Below are positions 36,630 to 46,355 of a DNA stretch of 64,000 nucleotides, piece by piece. Positions within the stretch are counted from its first letter, which is position 1, and the number at the start of each line of letters is the position of its first letter. Origin of the DNA: Rhizobium sp. C1 (GTDB taxonomy: Bacteria; Pseudomonadota; Alphaproteobacteria; Rhizobiales; Rhizobiaceae); the NCBI RefSeq assembly GCF_021026335.1, contig NZ_JAJNCY010000001.1, forward strand, positions 62,001 through 126,000, read 5' to 3'. The notes below the pieces were generated by a model, which had not been told where the DNA came from, did no database searches, and saw only the letters and a program-made list of their open reading frames with translations. Made by a program: the position numbers and the translations under genes.

Positions 36630-36872
36630 GACTGTGAAACTGTGATATCAAGGGTAGCGATCGATTCTGGCGGAGCATGGCATCGCTGTTTTGATTTAAC
36701 GCAAGTTTCGTCTTTTACGGCGTGTTAACATCGAGTCGTTGTAATCGAGCAGTCTGTACGCAAACGTTGTAGTGTTGCATAATGAAACTATGTTGCATGT
36801 ATTTTACGCGTCACTGTGAATGGTTTGAATAACGTTTTTTTTAGACAGCGGACGGACGCGTGAGGCCGGGGG

Positions 36873-39236
36873 GTGCACTTGAAGGGCAGGAAGTCGTCGT
36901 ACCTTGAGATTGAGCATGTCCTGAATGCTCACGCTGGTCTCGGTGATGCAGAGCGAACAAGGCTTCTTGCTGCTTTGTCCGGGCTTGAAGATCAGGCCGC
37001 GCGTATGGATCTTCTGTCTGCGGCTCTCGATCAGCTTCCGGACGAGATATTCATCAAGGATCGGGCAGGGCGTTATGTCCTTGCCAACCGGGAATGCGCC
37101 TTTTCCGTCGGGCTGCCACCGGAGGAAATCAACGGCAGGCGCGATGGCGACCTTTTCGCCGAAGAGCTGTCCAGTCAATACATAAGGGAAGACGCCGAGA
37201 TCTTTGCCACGGGCAAACCGATATTCCTCGATCCTTATCAGTGGAAACTTCCGCAGGGCGGTTCGCGCTGGAATCAGACGTCGAAATATCCGGTGTTCGA
37301 CGAATCCGGAGATGTCATTGCTGTTTGCGGTCAGGTCCGCCAGTCGACGGAGGCGATGCAGTCGCGCGTACTGCTCGAGGCTCAGATCGACGTGCTGGAA
37401 ATGCTGGCGGCTGATCGTCCTGTTGCGGAGGTCTTTGCGCGCATCACCTCGCTTTGCGAAGGCTTGCTCGAAGGGTTCTGGGGCTCGTTGCTGATCCTTT
37501 CCGCCGACCGCTCCATGGTCGCTGAAATCATCGCGCCCTCGATGGCCGCGGAATACGGCCAAAGCCTGATCGGCATGATGGTCGCCGACAATGCGGGAAC
37601 GTGCGGAACGGCCTGCTTCCGGGGCGTGCCGATCTACACGCAGGATATTCTCACCGACCCGAACTGGGAAGCCTTCCGCCCCGTCGCGGCGCCTTATGAG
37701 CTGCGCTCATGCTGGTCGATGCCCTATTTCAACGCCGACGGGACTGTGCATGGAACGTTCGCGCTCTATTCGCGCCAGCCGCGGCTGCCGAGCGAGTTCG
37801 AAGCCCGCTGTCTTGCGCTCGGGGCGCGGCTTGCCGAGCTTGCCCTCGAGCGCGAACGCGTCACCGCGCAGCTGCGCATCATGGCGGAGCGCGACAGCCT
37901 GACGGGGTTGCCGAACCGTTCGGCATTTTCCGAAATGCTGGCGGTGGAACTTGCCTCGGCTTCTGCGGAAGGCCGGGCTGTCGGGGTCGCGGTTCTCGAT
38001 GTCGATGATTTCAAGCAGATCAACGACCGGCATGGCCATAGCGAGGGGGACGCCTTCCTGAGCGCGATCAGCGCGCGCATGGTGGCTGCGCTGCGCCCGG
38101 GCGATCTGGTTGCCCGTCTCGGTGCCGACGAATTCGTGGTTGTGCTTCGCAAGGGCGAAGGGCGGGACGCCGCTACCGCGCTCAAGGAGTTTCTGGGTTC
38201 AGTCCGCAAGCCCCTGGAGATCAATCGCCTGAGGTTGAACGTATCGGTCAGTGCCGGTCTTGCCGTCTTTCCTCGCCATGGCGGCGATGCGCAGGAGTTG
38301 CTGAGCCACGCGACGACAGCGCTGCACCGGGCCAAGCAGGTGGGGCGCGACCGGATTGAACTCTACGATCCCGAATTTTCGCGCTTGCAGGAACAGCGCA
38401 GACAGCAGATAGACACGCTCAGGATGTCGATCGAGACTGGCCGCATCGACCTCGATTTCCAGCCGCTGATGAGCCTGCACGACTCCTGTATTTACGGTTT
38501 CGAGGCGCTGGCGCGCTGGCAGCACCCCGAACAGGGGCGGCTGGGGCCCGGGGCCTTCATTCCTCTTGCCGAACAGGAAGGTCTGATCGTGGATCTCGGC
38601 GGGGCGGTGTTGACGCGCGCCTGCCGGGAAGCTGCCCGTTGGGGACGTGATTTCGGGCTTCGCCGCAGCGTCTCCGTCAATGTGTCCGCGCAGCAGTTTT
38701 CGGGGGGGGAGATCCGCGAACAGGTTCGTACGGCGCTTGCCGAGAGCGGGATTGATCCGGCGCTGCTGGAGCTTGAACTAACCGAATCCATGCTGCTCGA
38801 TGACGAGAGCAAAGCCATTTCGATCATGAGTGAATTGAAGGCGCTCGGGATTTCCATCGCGATCGACGATTTCGGCACCGGTTTTTCCAATCTCGGTGCG
38901 CTTGCACGGCTGCCTGTCGACCGGTTGAAGATCGACCGTTCGATCATTCGCGATATCGAGACGAACGAGGCCGCCGCGTCCATCGCCTCCGCGATCATCG
39001 CGATGGGGCAACGGCTCGGTTTGCGTGTGCTGGCCGAGGGCGTGGAGACTCTGGGGCAGATGGAGTTTCTGCGCGCCAATCATTGTGACGATCTGCAAGG
39101 CTATCTCCTCGGCAGGCCGATGCCGTCGATCGATGTCCGCGAGCTGCTCGGCAAGGGGAATGCGGGGCATAACCTCGCCGGCAATGGGCAAGGACATGCA
39201 TCAGCTCGCAAAAGGGCTGTCGGTCGCCGCCTGTAA
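36873..39236 (+). CDS. PAS-GAF-GGDEF-EAL cyclic-di-GMP signalling protein
   Basis: A 787-residue cytoplasmic protein starting at GTG 36873. Order: PAS (residues ~40-165, AALDQLPDEIFIKDRAGRYVLANRE), GAF (~180-330), GGDEF (~345-500) and EAL (~515-770). The GGDEF motif reads GADEF (417-421), while the inhibitory RxxD site is kept (RPGD, 408-411), suggesting weak cyclase activity or GTP/c-di-GMP sensing. The EAL domain looks active: EALARW (E544), NVSAQQF, ELTESML, DDFGTGFSN and LKIDRSII. It likely degrades c-di-GMP in response to a PAS/GAF signal. Confidence 0.92.
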   Translation: MHLKGRKSSYLEIEHVLNAHAGLGDAERTRLLAALSGLEDQAARMDLLSAALDQLPDEIFIKDRAGRYVLANRECAFSVGLPPEEINGRRDGDLFAEELSSQYIREDAEIFATGKPIFLDPYQWKLPQGGSRWNQTSKYPVFDESGDVIAVCGQVRQSTEAMQSRVLLEAQIDVLEMLAADRPVAEVFARITSLCEGLLEGFWGSLLILSADRSMVAEIIAPSMAAEYGQSLIGMMVADNAGTCGTACFRGVPIYTQDILTDPNWEAFRPVAAPYELRSCWSMPYFNADGTVHGTFALYSRQPRLPSEFEARCLALGARLAELALERERVTAQLRIMAERDSLTGLPNRSAFSEMLAVELASASAEGRAVGVAVLDVDDFKQINDRHGHSEGDAFLSAISARMVAALRPGDLVARLGADEFVVVLRKGEGRDAATALKEFLGSVRKPLEINRLRLNVSVSAGLAVFPRHGGDAQELLSHATTALHRAKQVGRDRIELYDPEFSRLQEQRRQQIDTLRMSIETGRIDLDFQPLMSLHDSCIYGFEALARWQHPEQGRLGPGAFIPLAEQEGLIVDLGGAVLTRACREAARWGRDFGLRRSVSVNVSAQQFSGGEIREQVRTALAESGIDPALLELELTESMLLDDESKAISIMSELKALGISIAIDDFGTGFSNLGALARLPVDRLKIDRSIIRDIETNEAAASIASAIIAMGQRLGLRVLAEGVETLGQMEFLRANHCDDLQGYLLGRPMPSIDVRELLGKGNAGHNLAGNGQGHASARKRAVGRRL

Positions 39237-39495
39237 CTTTCGCCGTGACGTCGGGACGAGGCAGAGTTTCGCGTGCCATCAAGCGCCTGTGCTGCTCCCC
39301 GCCTGAATGCATTGCCGCTTCTGTTGCGATCACGCCCTTTCGCCGACGCGCCAAATCGCCGCCTTGCTACTTCTTTCCGCACATGCTTATGCAGGGTCTG
39401 GCTGCAAGAAGCGGAGGGGCCGCCGCCCAGGTGCGTTCATGCGCTCCCAGAAGGCCTCGCCCTCTTGCCGGATATTTTCCAGACAGGATTTGGCG

Positions 39496-39906
39496 ATGAG
39501 CACAGAAGAGACCATCACGCTTTACGAAGCCATCGGCGGCGAGGAGACCATCCGAAAGCTGGTCGCGCGTTTCTACGATCTGATGGACACGCTGCCGGAA
39601 GCGAAGAACTGCCGCGCGATCCATCCGCCGAGCCTCGAGCGTTCGCGCGACAAGCTTTACGACTATCTGACCGGCTATATGGGCGGTCCGCAGCTCTATA
39701 TCGAGAAATACGGTCATCCCCGGTTGCGCGCGCGCCATTTCAGCGCGCCGATCGGCGCGGCCGAGCGTGACGAATGGCTCTTGTGCTTCCGTATGGCGAT
39801 GGATGAGACGATCGAGCATCCCAAGCTCAGGGAGATCATCTGGAAGCCGGTGGAGCAGCTTGCGCATCACATGCAGAACCGCGAGGAGGGGGAGCCGCAT
39901 GCCTGA
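39496..39906 (+). CDS. Truncated hemoglobin, group II (TrHbO-like)
   Basis: A 136-residue globin starting MSTEETITLYEAIGGEETIRKLVARFYDLMD. The proximal histidine lies in YIEKYGHPRLRARHFSAPI, and the group II pattern continues with ERDEWLLCFRMAMDE. Such proteins bind O2, NO or peroxide-related ligands. The upstream-extended frame from 39307 is not supported. It overlaps the downstream DUF423 gene by eight bases, so the two are coupled. Confidence 0.9.
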   Translation: MSTEETITLYEAIGGEETIRKLVARFYDLMDTLPEAKNCRAIHPPSLERSRDKLYDYLTGYMGGPQLYIEKYGHPRLRARHFSAPIGAAERDEWLLCFRMAMDETIEHPKLREIIWKPVEQLAHHMQNREEGEPHA

Positions 39907-40270
39907 GACGATCCGAATTCGGCTTTTCGGCGTGTTTGCCGGGCTTTTTGGCATGTGCGGCATCGGGCTTGCCGCCGCCGCATCGCATATGGACGATCAG
40001 CGGCTTCTGGGCGGCGCGGCGCTTATGTGCCTGGTGCATGCGCCGGCGCTGCTCGGGCTGATCGCAGCGGGCGATCGTCTGCGTTTCGCCACGCTGCCCG
40101 GGCTGCTTGTCATTCTGGGCGTTCTGCTTTTTGCCGGCGATCTGGTGAAGCGCCATTTCACCGGGAGCGGGCTTTTCCCGATGTCTGCTCCGTCCGGCGG
40201 CATGATCATGATGGCCGGCTGGTTGGTGATTGGCGTGGGCGCGCTGTTGTCGCAGAGGCCTCAATCGTGA
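39899..40270 (+). CDS. DUF423 family membrane protein
   Basis: A 123-residue integral membrane protein with four hydrophobic segments, beginning MPETIRIRLFGVFAGLFGM. The features GIGLAAAASH, LMCLVHAPALLGL, LLFAGDLVKRHFTG and LFPMSAPSGGMIMMAGWLVIG match the DUF423 (YgdD-like) family, whose function is unknown. It is translationally coupled to the globin gene and followed by a strong terminator. Confidence 0.88.
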   Translation: MPETIRIRLFGVFAGLFGMCGIGLAAAASHMDDQRLLGGAALMCLVHAPALLGLIAAGDRLRFATLPGLLVILGVLLFAGDLVKRHFTGSGLFPMSAPSGGMIMMAGWLVIGVGALLSQRPQS

Positions 40271-40310
40271 AAGCCCGGCGCCCGGTTTGACATCCGGGCG
40301 CCGGGCTTTG
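40271..40310 (+). terminator. Strong stem-loop terminator after the globin/DUF423 pair
   Basis: Fifteen-base perfect arms AAGCCCGGCGCCCGG (40271-40285) and CCGGGCGCCGGGCTT (40294-40308) with an 8-base loop. The T-run is short (TTTG). It starts right after the DUF423 stop. Confidence 0.8.
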
Positions 40311-40369
40311 CATTTGCGTCTTCCGCCTCCAAATTGTCCGTGGCGGAGACCATGTGCTGCTTGCCAGGG

Positions 40370-42571
40370 TCAGGCCAGAAGCAGCATGTCCTTGGTAATG
40401 TCCGACGTGTGGGCATGGGCGATCAGCAGGTCCGCGCTGCCGAAGTCGAAGAGCACACCGTCCGCTGTCTGGTGGGCATGGCTCAGCAATTCGGCGGCGC
40501 TGGAGTAGCCGCTGTTCTTTACCACGATCATGTCAAGTTCGTCCGCGCTGAGGCGGAAGTCTTCGATGGTGACAAAGCCGGCAAGCTTGGCGTCGAAGAC
40601 GAACTGGTCGTTGCCGAGGCCGCCGTTGAGCAGGTCGTTGCCACCGCCCCCTGTCAGGACATCGTTGCCTTCACCGCCATAAATGAAGTCATTGCCGGCG
40701 CCGCCGTTCAGCTTGTCATTGCCGCTGCCGCCGTAAAGCACGTCGTTGCCGCTTGTGCCGTTGATGATGTCATCACCGGCCAAGCCGAAGACGAACTTGC
40801 CGGTCAGAACGTCGTTGCCCGCCGTCCCTTGTGTGCTCTTGACGAAGGCCACATCCTGGTCGAGCCATTCGAACGAACCGCTGAAGGTCTGATCTTCGAG
40901 CCGGTCCGACACGATGTCGTAGTTGCGGGGGGTGTGCAGAGGCCCGGTCTCCAGGAAGGTCACCTGTTCGACGCCCGAGACGATGTTCATCCCGTAGGAC
41001 TTGGAGAAGAATGCCAGCGTCCCGTCCGAAAGCTTGGTCACTGTCCAGTCGCTCATCGTGCCCTGAAGCTGCAGCGTGTCGTTGCCGGCGCCACCCTCGA
41101 TGCGGTTGGCGCCTGTACCGGGCCGGATGATGTCGTTGCCGTCCATGCCATCGATATAGTCGTTGCCGCGGTTGCCCGCGATCTTGTCATCATAGGCGGT
41201 GCCGACGATGAAGGCGGAATCGCCAACGTGGTCGTAGCGGTCCGAAGGCCTGTCGAGGTCCTGCACCCAGGTCGTGCCGCGGGTCAGGCCACTGAGATTG
41301 GACACGATGACAAGACTGTCGCGGGTGGTGAATTCGTAGAAATGCGAATTCATGATGCGCTGCAGGCCGTCGCTCGTGATGCCGGCGACATGCGCGCTCC
41401 AGCCGCCGACAATGTTGTAGAGCGCGAACGGGCCTGCGGGCCAGGTGGGGCTGGCATAATCGTCGCTGAACAGAACCAGATTGTCGGTCGAGGAATGCAG
41501 GTTGTAATCCTGGCCGATCAGGCCTGGAGCGGCGGCTACGGCCTGGGCAAGGCTGCCCCAGTCGCCCGCCGCGCGATGCACGACGTCGTTCTCGTAGCCG
41601 ATATTCAGCACCCGATCCTTCTGGTCGTAGATATAGGGCACTTCGTAGGCGATGTAGTTGCTGTTGGCGAAGAAGCCGCCGGACAGGCTGTCGGCGAAGC
41701 GGGCCATGACGTTGGTATAGGCCGCTCCCAGCGAATAGCCGGTGACGATCACATCCTGCGCGCCCAGATGATGGGCGACCGCGTAATCGCGCACGGCGTT
41801 GAGCAGAGGCTCCATGTTGGGAGCGATCTCTCCGCTGTTGAGCTGGAGATAATCCAGCACGTCAACGGGAGAGTTCGTGCCGATAAAGGTCACGGAAAGG
41901 CCGGTGATGTGGCCTGCGCTGTCGTGCTGCTCCAGGATCTGCGCTTGCGGGCCGCTGTAGGTGGTGCCGGTCAATGGGCTCTTGATGATGTAATAGCCAT
42001 CCGGATCGAGCGCGTTCTGGCCCAGGCCGAGGGCCGCGGGGGCGACTTTCGACCATCCCGCGGGCAATTCGAGATGCATCCTGTTGGCCGCCAGGCCATC
42101 GGGCATGACATTGCCGATCTGATTGACGATCCCGCCGACATTGATGCCGAAGATCTTGTCCATCTGCTCATAGGTTGCCAGCTTGAATGCCGTATCTACC
42201 AGCTGTGCAGATTTTTCTGCCGAATAGTCTTTGTAGCCGAACATGCCGGTCGAAGGGTTCGGCGGTTGCGGCGTCGATGCGGATGCGGCGGGCGTGGGCG
42301 CCGGTAAAAAGGCCCGCACAAAGGTTCCGTTGAAAAGACCGAAACTCGTGAATTCGGGGCTGGGGCCGACCTGCGCCAGCCAGTTCGGCGCGGTAAAGCT
42401 AATGGACCTGCCACCATATGTTTCCGGCAAAAGGCCATCGAACAGGCCGCTCATGCCGCCGAGGCTGAAACCGCCGAGCGGGTTAGCCTGGTAATTCAGG
42501 AGCCCGGTCGGCGAAAGGCCGAAGGCCTGAAGAATCCCAAGCTGTGATGTCGTGTAATTCGAGATGGCCAT
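40370..42571 (-). CDS. RTX calcium-binding exoprotein with lipase-type serine motif
   Basis: A 733-residue protein starting at 42571 after GGAGGAG. There is no Sec signal peptide. Residues ~220-420 hold an alpha/beta-hydrolase segment with nucleophile motif GYSLG (Ser280) after DVIVTGYSLGAAYTNVMARF. From ~440 there are RTX nonapeptides (GNRGNDYIDG, GGAGNDTL), with the densest block near the C-terminus (GGSGNDKLNGGAGNDFIYGG). The C-terminus (LLIAHAHTSDITKDMLLLA) fits an uncleaved type I secretion signal. The closest known group is the family I.3 lipases/polyurethanases. No type I secretion genes are in the window. Confidence 0.85.
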   Translation of the reverse strand: MAISNYTTSQLGILQAFGLSPTGLLNYQANPLGGFSLGGMSGLFDGLLPETYGGRSISFTAPNWLAQVGPSPEFTSFGLFNGTFVRAFLPAPTPAASASTPQPPNPSTGMFGYKDYSAEKSAQLVDTAFKLATYEQMDKIFGINVGGIVNQIGNVMPDGLAANRMHLELPAGWSKVAPAALGLGQNALDPDGYYIIKSPLTGTTYSGPQAQILEQHDSAGHITGLSVTFIGTNSPVDVLDYLQLNSGEIAPNMEPLLNAVRDYAVAHHLGAQDVIVTGYSLGAAYTNVMARFADSLSGGFFANSNYIAYEVPYIYDQKDRVLNIGYENDVVHRAAGDWGSLAQAVAAAPGLIGQDYNLHSSTDNLVLFSDDYASPTWPAGPFALYNIVGGWSAHVAGITSDGLQRIMNSHFYEFTTRDSLVIVSNLSGLTRGTTWVQDLDRPSDRYDHVGDSAFIVGTAYDDKIAGNRGNDYIDGMDGNDIIRPGTGANRIEGGAGNDTLQLQGTMSDWTVTKLSDGTLAFFSKSYGMNIVSGVEQVTFLETGPLHTPRNYDIVSDRLEDQTFSGSFEWLDQDVAFVKSTQGTAGNDVLTGKFVFGLAGDDIINGTSGNDVLYGGSGNDKLNGGAGNDFIYGGEGNDVLTGGGGNDLLNGGLGNDQFVFDAKLAGFVTIEDFRLSADELDMIVVKNSGYSSAAELLSHAHQTADGVLFDFGSADLLIAHAHTSDITKDMLLLA

Positions 42572-42898
42572 GAATCGATCTCCTCCCTGATACGCTTCAA
42601 CCACGGCGTTCCATCAAGAGAGGACCTGTCCCCGACGAGGCTCCCTGACAGGCGCTTTCGCCCATGCCGCTCCTCAACGGCATTGACGAATTGATAACCA
42701 TCATTCCTTACGTTTACGTGCTCGTCAATATAAAAGCGGACGAGGCGACGCGGAATGATTATATTAATTCGCGCTTAAATACTGTTTTTGCTTATGTATC
42801 TTGAGCGCAAAATGGATCTTTGACTCGCGCGTACGCGTCAATGGGTGTCTGCACTTGACCAAGCTGCATGCCGTCGCGTCTCAACCCCCGACAGGGGC
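42572..42898. promoter_or_regulatory. AT-rich upstream region of the RTX lipase gene
   Basis: A 327-base non-coding gap noticeably richer in AT than the flanks (for example 42741-42790). It must carry the promoter for the RTX gene and the 3' end of the heme operon. I see no definite operator; the inner palindrome GCGTACGC lies near 42829. Confidence 0.45.
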
Positions 42899-43213
42899 TT
42901 AGCCGTCGATGACGGACGTGTACCCCTCGAAGACGGGCGGGCCGAGATAGATGCTGCGGTTGTCGCCTGCGGTCTTGTGAGCCGCGCGGAAGTTTTCCGA
43001 TTTCGTCCAGCCGATGAAGGCCTCTTCGCTTTCCCAGGTGGAATGCGAGACGAATTGCGTGAAGCCCTCTTCGTCATGCGTCTTGCCGCGCAGGAGGTGG
43101 AATTCCACGAAGCCGGGATTTTCCTTCAGCTTCGAATCGCGGTTGCGCCAGATGTCCTCGAACTGGCTCTCCGAGCCCTTGGCGATCTTGAAACGGTTCA
43201 TGGCGATATACAT
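42899..43213 (-). CDS. Heme-degrading monooxygenase, HmuQ/HmuD (IsdG) family
   Basis: A 104-residue ABM-fold protein starting MYIAMNRFKIAKGSESQFED. The IsdG-type Asn/Trp/His set is present: N6, the tryptophan in SHSTWESEEAFIGW, and the histidine in FRAAHKTA. In Rhizobiales this family (HmuQ/HmuD) opens heme to release iron. It is last of a three-gene operon. A longer reading upstream to 43282 overlaps the preceding gene and is not family-like. A general antibiotic-biosynthesis monooxygenase is the weaker alternative. Confidence 0.85.
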   Translation of the reverse strand: MYIAMNRFKIAKGSESQFEDIWRNRDSKLKENPGFVEFHLLRGKTHDEEGFTQFVSHSTWESEEAFIGWTKSENFRAAHKTAGDNRSIYLGPPVFEGYTSVIDG

Positions 43214-43229
43214 GCGGGGCCTCTGGCTA

Positions 43230-43457
43230 TCAGTTTCTGGAACCTGCGGTCTCATCCTTATGTGGCGGAGTTTCGCGAGCATTCAAGGGCTCGTCGCGGC
43301 GAGGCTGGAAGGCCACGACATTGCCGGCGATCTCGACCGGCGGTGCGGGTCGCGCCAGAAGATCGTAAAGCTCCGGGATCAAGCCATCGCCATAGGCGGC
43401 CGCTATATCATGCAGGCGCATCATTCCGCGAAGCCCGTTATCGTCTCGGTCACGCAT
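43230..43457 (-). CDS. Small protein of unknown function in the heme-oxygenase operon
   Basis: A 75-residue protein, MRDRDDNGLRGMMRLHDIAAAYG at the start, with a compact predicted helical segment up to LYDLLARPAPPVEIAG and a hydrophilic tail. I do not recognise a family. It is probably real: it overlaps the upstream DUF2325 gene by eight bases, ends 17 bases before the heme-oxygenase start and fills the operon without a gap. A start at the internal MMRLHD is also possible. Confidence 0.6.
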   Translation of the reverse strand: MRDRDDNGLRGMMRLHDIAAAYGDGLIPELYDLLARPAPPVEIAGNVVAFQPRRDEPLNARETPPHKDETAGSRN

Positions 43458-43851
43458 GTTTCAGCCGTCCGTCCTTGATGTCCTGAAGTGCGCGTTCGAG
43501 GCTTGACTTGGAGCCGTTGCGCAAGGGGATGAAGCGCTTGCCGTGCTTCTTGCAGCCGGTTTTCACGCGCAGGCAGGCGTCGTGGCTGATGCAGTCGATG
43601 GGGCAGAAGACACAATCGACGGAAGGAAGCACCGTGTCGATGCGGCTGACCGCTTCGCGCAGGCCGCCGTCGTGATGGATCAACTCAGCCCCATGGGCCG
43701 AGGCGATCTGGCGCAGATGCGCCACCTGGCAATCGCGTCCGCCCACATAGAGAAAGCTCTTCAGATCGGCCTTTGTCTCGGCGGGACTACAGTCGCCACC
43801 ATTCTTTCGCGAGTCCTGCTTGCTCGCGTTTTTCGAAGTCTTTTTCGCCAC
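43450..43851 (-). CDS. DUF2325 family cysteine-rich protein
   Basis: A 133-residue protein with a lysine/serine-rich N-terminus, then FLYVGGRDCQVAHLRQIASAHGAELIHHDGGL, the DUF2325 hallmark, and a cysteine cluster DCVFCPIDCISHDACLRVKTGCKKHGKRFIPL. The final part (SLERAL) is helical. The histidine/cysteine pattern suggests metal or heme binding; family members have been tied to heme and iron handling, but I cannot assign a reaction. It is first of the operon with the small protein and the HmuQ-like enzyme. Confidence 0.82.
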   Translation of the reverse strand: MAKKTSKNASKQDSRKNGGDCSPAETKADLKSFLYVGGRDCQVAHLRQIASAHGAELIHHDGGLREAVSRIDTVLPSVDCVFCPIDCISHDACLRVKTGCKKHGKRFIPLRNGSKSSLERALQDIKDGRLKHA

Positions 43852-43975
43852 TTGCGTCCCTCCAGAGGATGTCCAGTGACGGCAACATACAAAACATGAT
43901 TATTTTGGTAAAGATTAAAGTGGATGAAAAGAGTCATCTTTTTTCAGATAAGAGAAACGTCCTATTTTCGTCCGG

Positions 43976-44008
43976 AAAAACAAAAGGCGGCCCCTTTCGA
44001 AGCCGCCG
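43976..44008 (-). terminator. Rho-independent terminator after pobA
   Basis: Arms GGCGGC (43986-43991) and GCCGCC (44002-44007) enclose the loop. On the minus strand the hairpin is followed by TTTTGTTTTTC. It ends pobA 30 bases past the stop. Confidence 0.82.
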
Positions 44009-44038
44009 GCCTTGGGAGGCGTGTTCTGTGTCTCGTCG

Positions 44039-45342
<1,304 letters not shown>

Positions 45343-46221
45343 GTGCGGCAAGCCATACCCACTTATGCGCTCTATGGCGAAGACCGCGCGGCGGTCGGCG
45401 ATTTCTGGATTCATTCCGAATCCATTCCCGCGCGCAGCAGCGTGAACCATTGGGAAATCCGACCGCACAGGCATGAGGCCTTTTTTCAGTTTCTCGACAT
45501 TCGCGGGGGCGAGGGGGAACTGGTGCTGCCGGACCGCGCCATTCCGCTCTCGCCCGGCGCGCTGGTGACAGTGCCGCCGGAGCGGGTGCATGGCTTCCGT
45601 TTTTCGCCGGATATTGACGGCAACGTGCTGACCTTCGTGCTTTCGCGGCTTCCCGTGGTGCCGGCACCGGCGCTGATGGAAAGCCCGCTGGCGCATCGGC
45701 TGGATCAGGCGAACGACGATGCGCGGCTGGTGCGCGATCTCATCGGGCGCATCAATACGGAAGTGGCGGCGGGGTTCGGCATCGATGGCGAGTTCGTCCG
45801 CGCCTGCCTCTCGGCGACGATGATCCTCGTTGGCCGCATCGGGGCTGCGGGCGGAAGGATGGCGGGGGAGGCGGAGCGCGACAGCTTACGGATCGAGAAG
45901 CTGAAGACGCTGATCGCGCTGCATTTCCGTCAGCAGCAGCCGGTGGAATTCTATGCCGAGAAGCTTGCGCTCACGCCCGTGCATCTCAACCGCGTCTGCC
46001 GCAAGATCACCGGGCAATCGGTCGGACAGCTGATCGCCGAGCGCGTGATGGAAGAGGCGCGGCGCGATCTCGTCTTCACTTCCATGACCGTGCAGCAGAT
46101 CGCCTTCGATCTCGGTTTTTCCGATCCTGCCTATTTCAACCGGCTCTTCTCGCGCCAGACCGGCATCACGCCGAAAGCCTATCGAAACCGCGAGCAGCAA
46201 AGGCTTTTTGCTGAAAATTGA
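45343..46221 (+). CDS. AraC family regulator, probable PobR-type activator of pobA
   Basis: A 292-residue regulator starting at GTG 45343 after AGGAG. Residues ~40-115 form a cupin effector domain (HWEIRPHRHEAFFQFLDIRGGEGELVL). The C-terminal ~100 residues carry two helix-turn-helices: VEFYAEKLALTPVHLNRVCRKITGQSV and MTVQQIAFDLGFSDPAYFNRLFSRQTGITPKAYR. Divergence from pobA suggests it responds to 4-hydroxybenzoate as PobR does in Rhizobiales. The effector is inferred from context only. Confidence 0.85.
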   Translation: MRQAIPTYALYGEDRAAVGDFWIHSESIPARSSVNHWEIRPHRHEAFFQFLDIRGGEGELVLPDRAIPLSPGALVTVPPERVHGFRFSPDIDGNVLTFVLSRLPVVPAPALMESPLAHRLDQANDDARLVRDLIGRINTEVAAGFGIDGEFVRACLSATMILVGRIGAAGGRMAGEAERDSLRIEKLKTLIALHFRQQQPVEFYAEKLALTPVHLNRVCRKITGQSVGQLIAERVMEEARRDLVFTSMTVQQIAFDLGFSDPAYFNRLFSRQTGITPKAYRNREQQRLFAEN

Positions 46222-46285
46222 TCTTCGATAATCGGCGAAAATGCCCAAGCTTTGGGCAGGCCAAAAAAATCGTCGCGGGCATATT

Positions 46286-46301
46286 TTTACCGTTTGATAA
46301 A
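46286..46301. promoter_or_regulatory. Candidate RutR-type operator upstream of preT
   Basis: TTTACCGTTTGATAAA matches the operator-like site at 35840-35855 at 13 of 16 positions and the remembered RutR consensus at 10 of 14. It lies about 55 bases before the preT start. Confidence 0.5.
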
Positions 46302-46355
46302 ATTTTTGAACTGAGTTAGCGTTCCCTCACTAGCCGTTACACATAGGGGAACAAC

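Noticed and set aside
36699-36712. Possible FNR-like half-site (TTGATTTAACGCAA) before the GGDEF-EAL gene
   Set aside because: Only one half-site fits; the second half matches at 3 of 5 positions.
40334-42307. Long plus-strand open frame antisense to the RTX gene (657 codons)
   Set aside because: Its length is a by-product of the repetitive Gly/Asp codons on the other strand; no domain, and it opposes a clear RTX/lipase protein.
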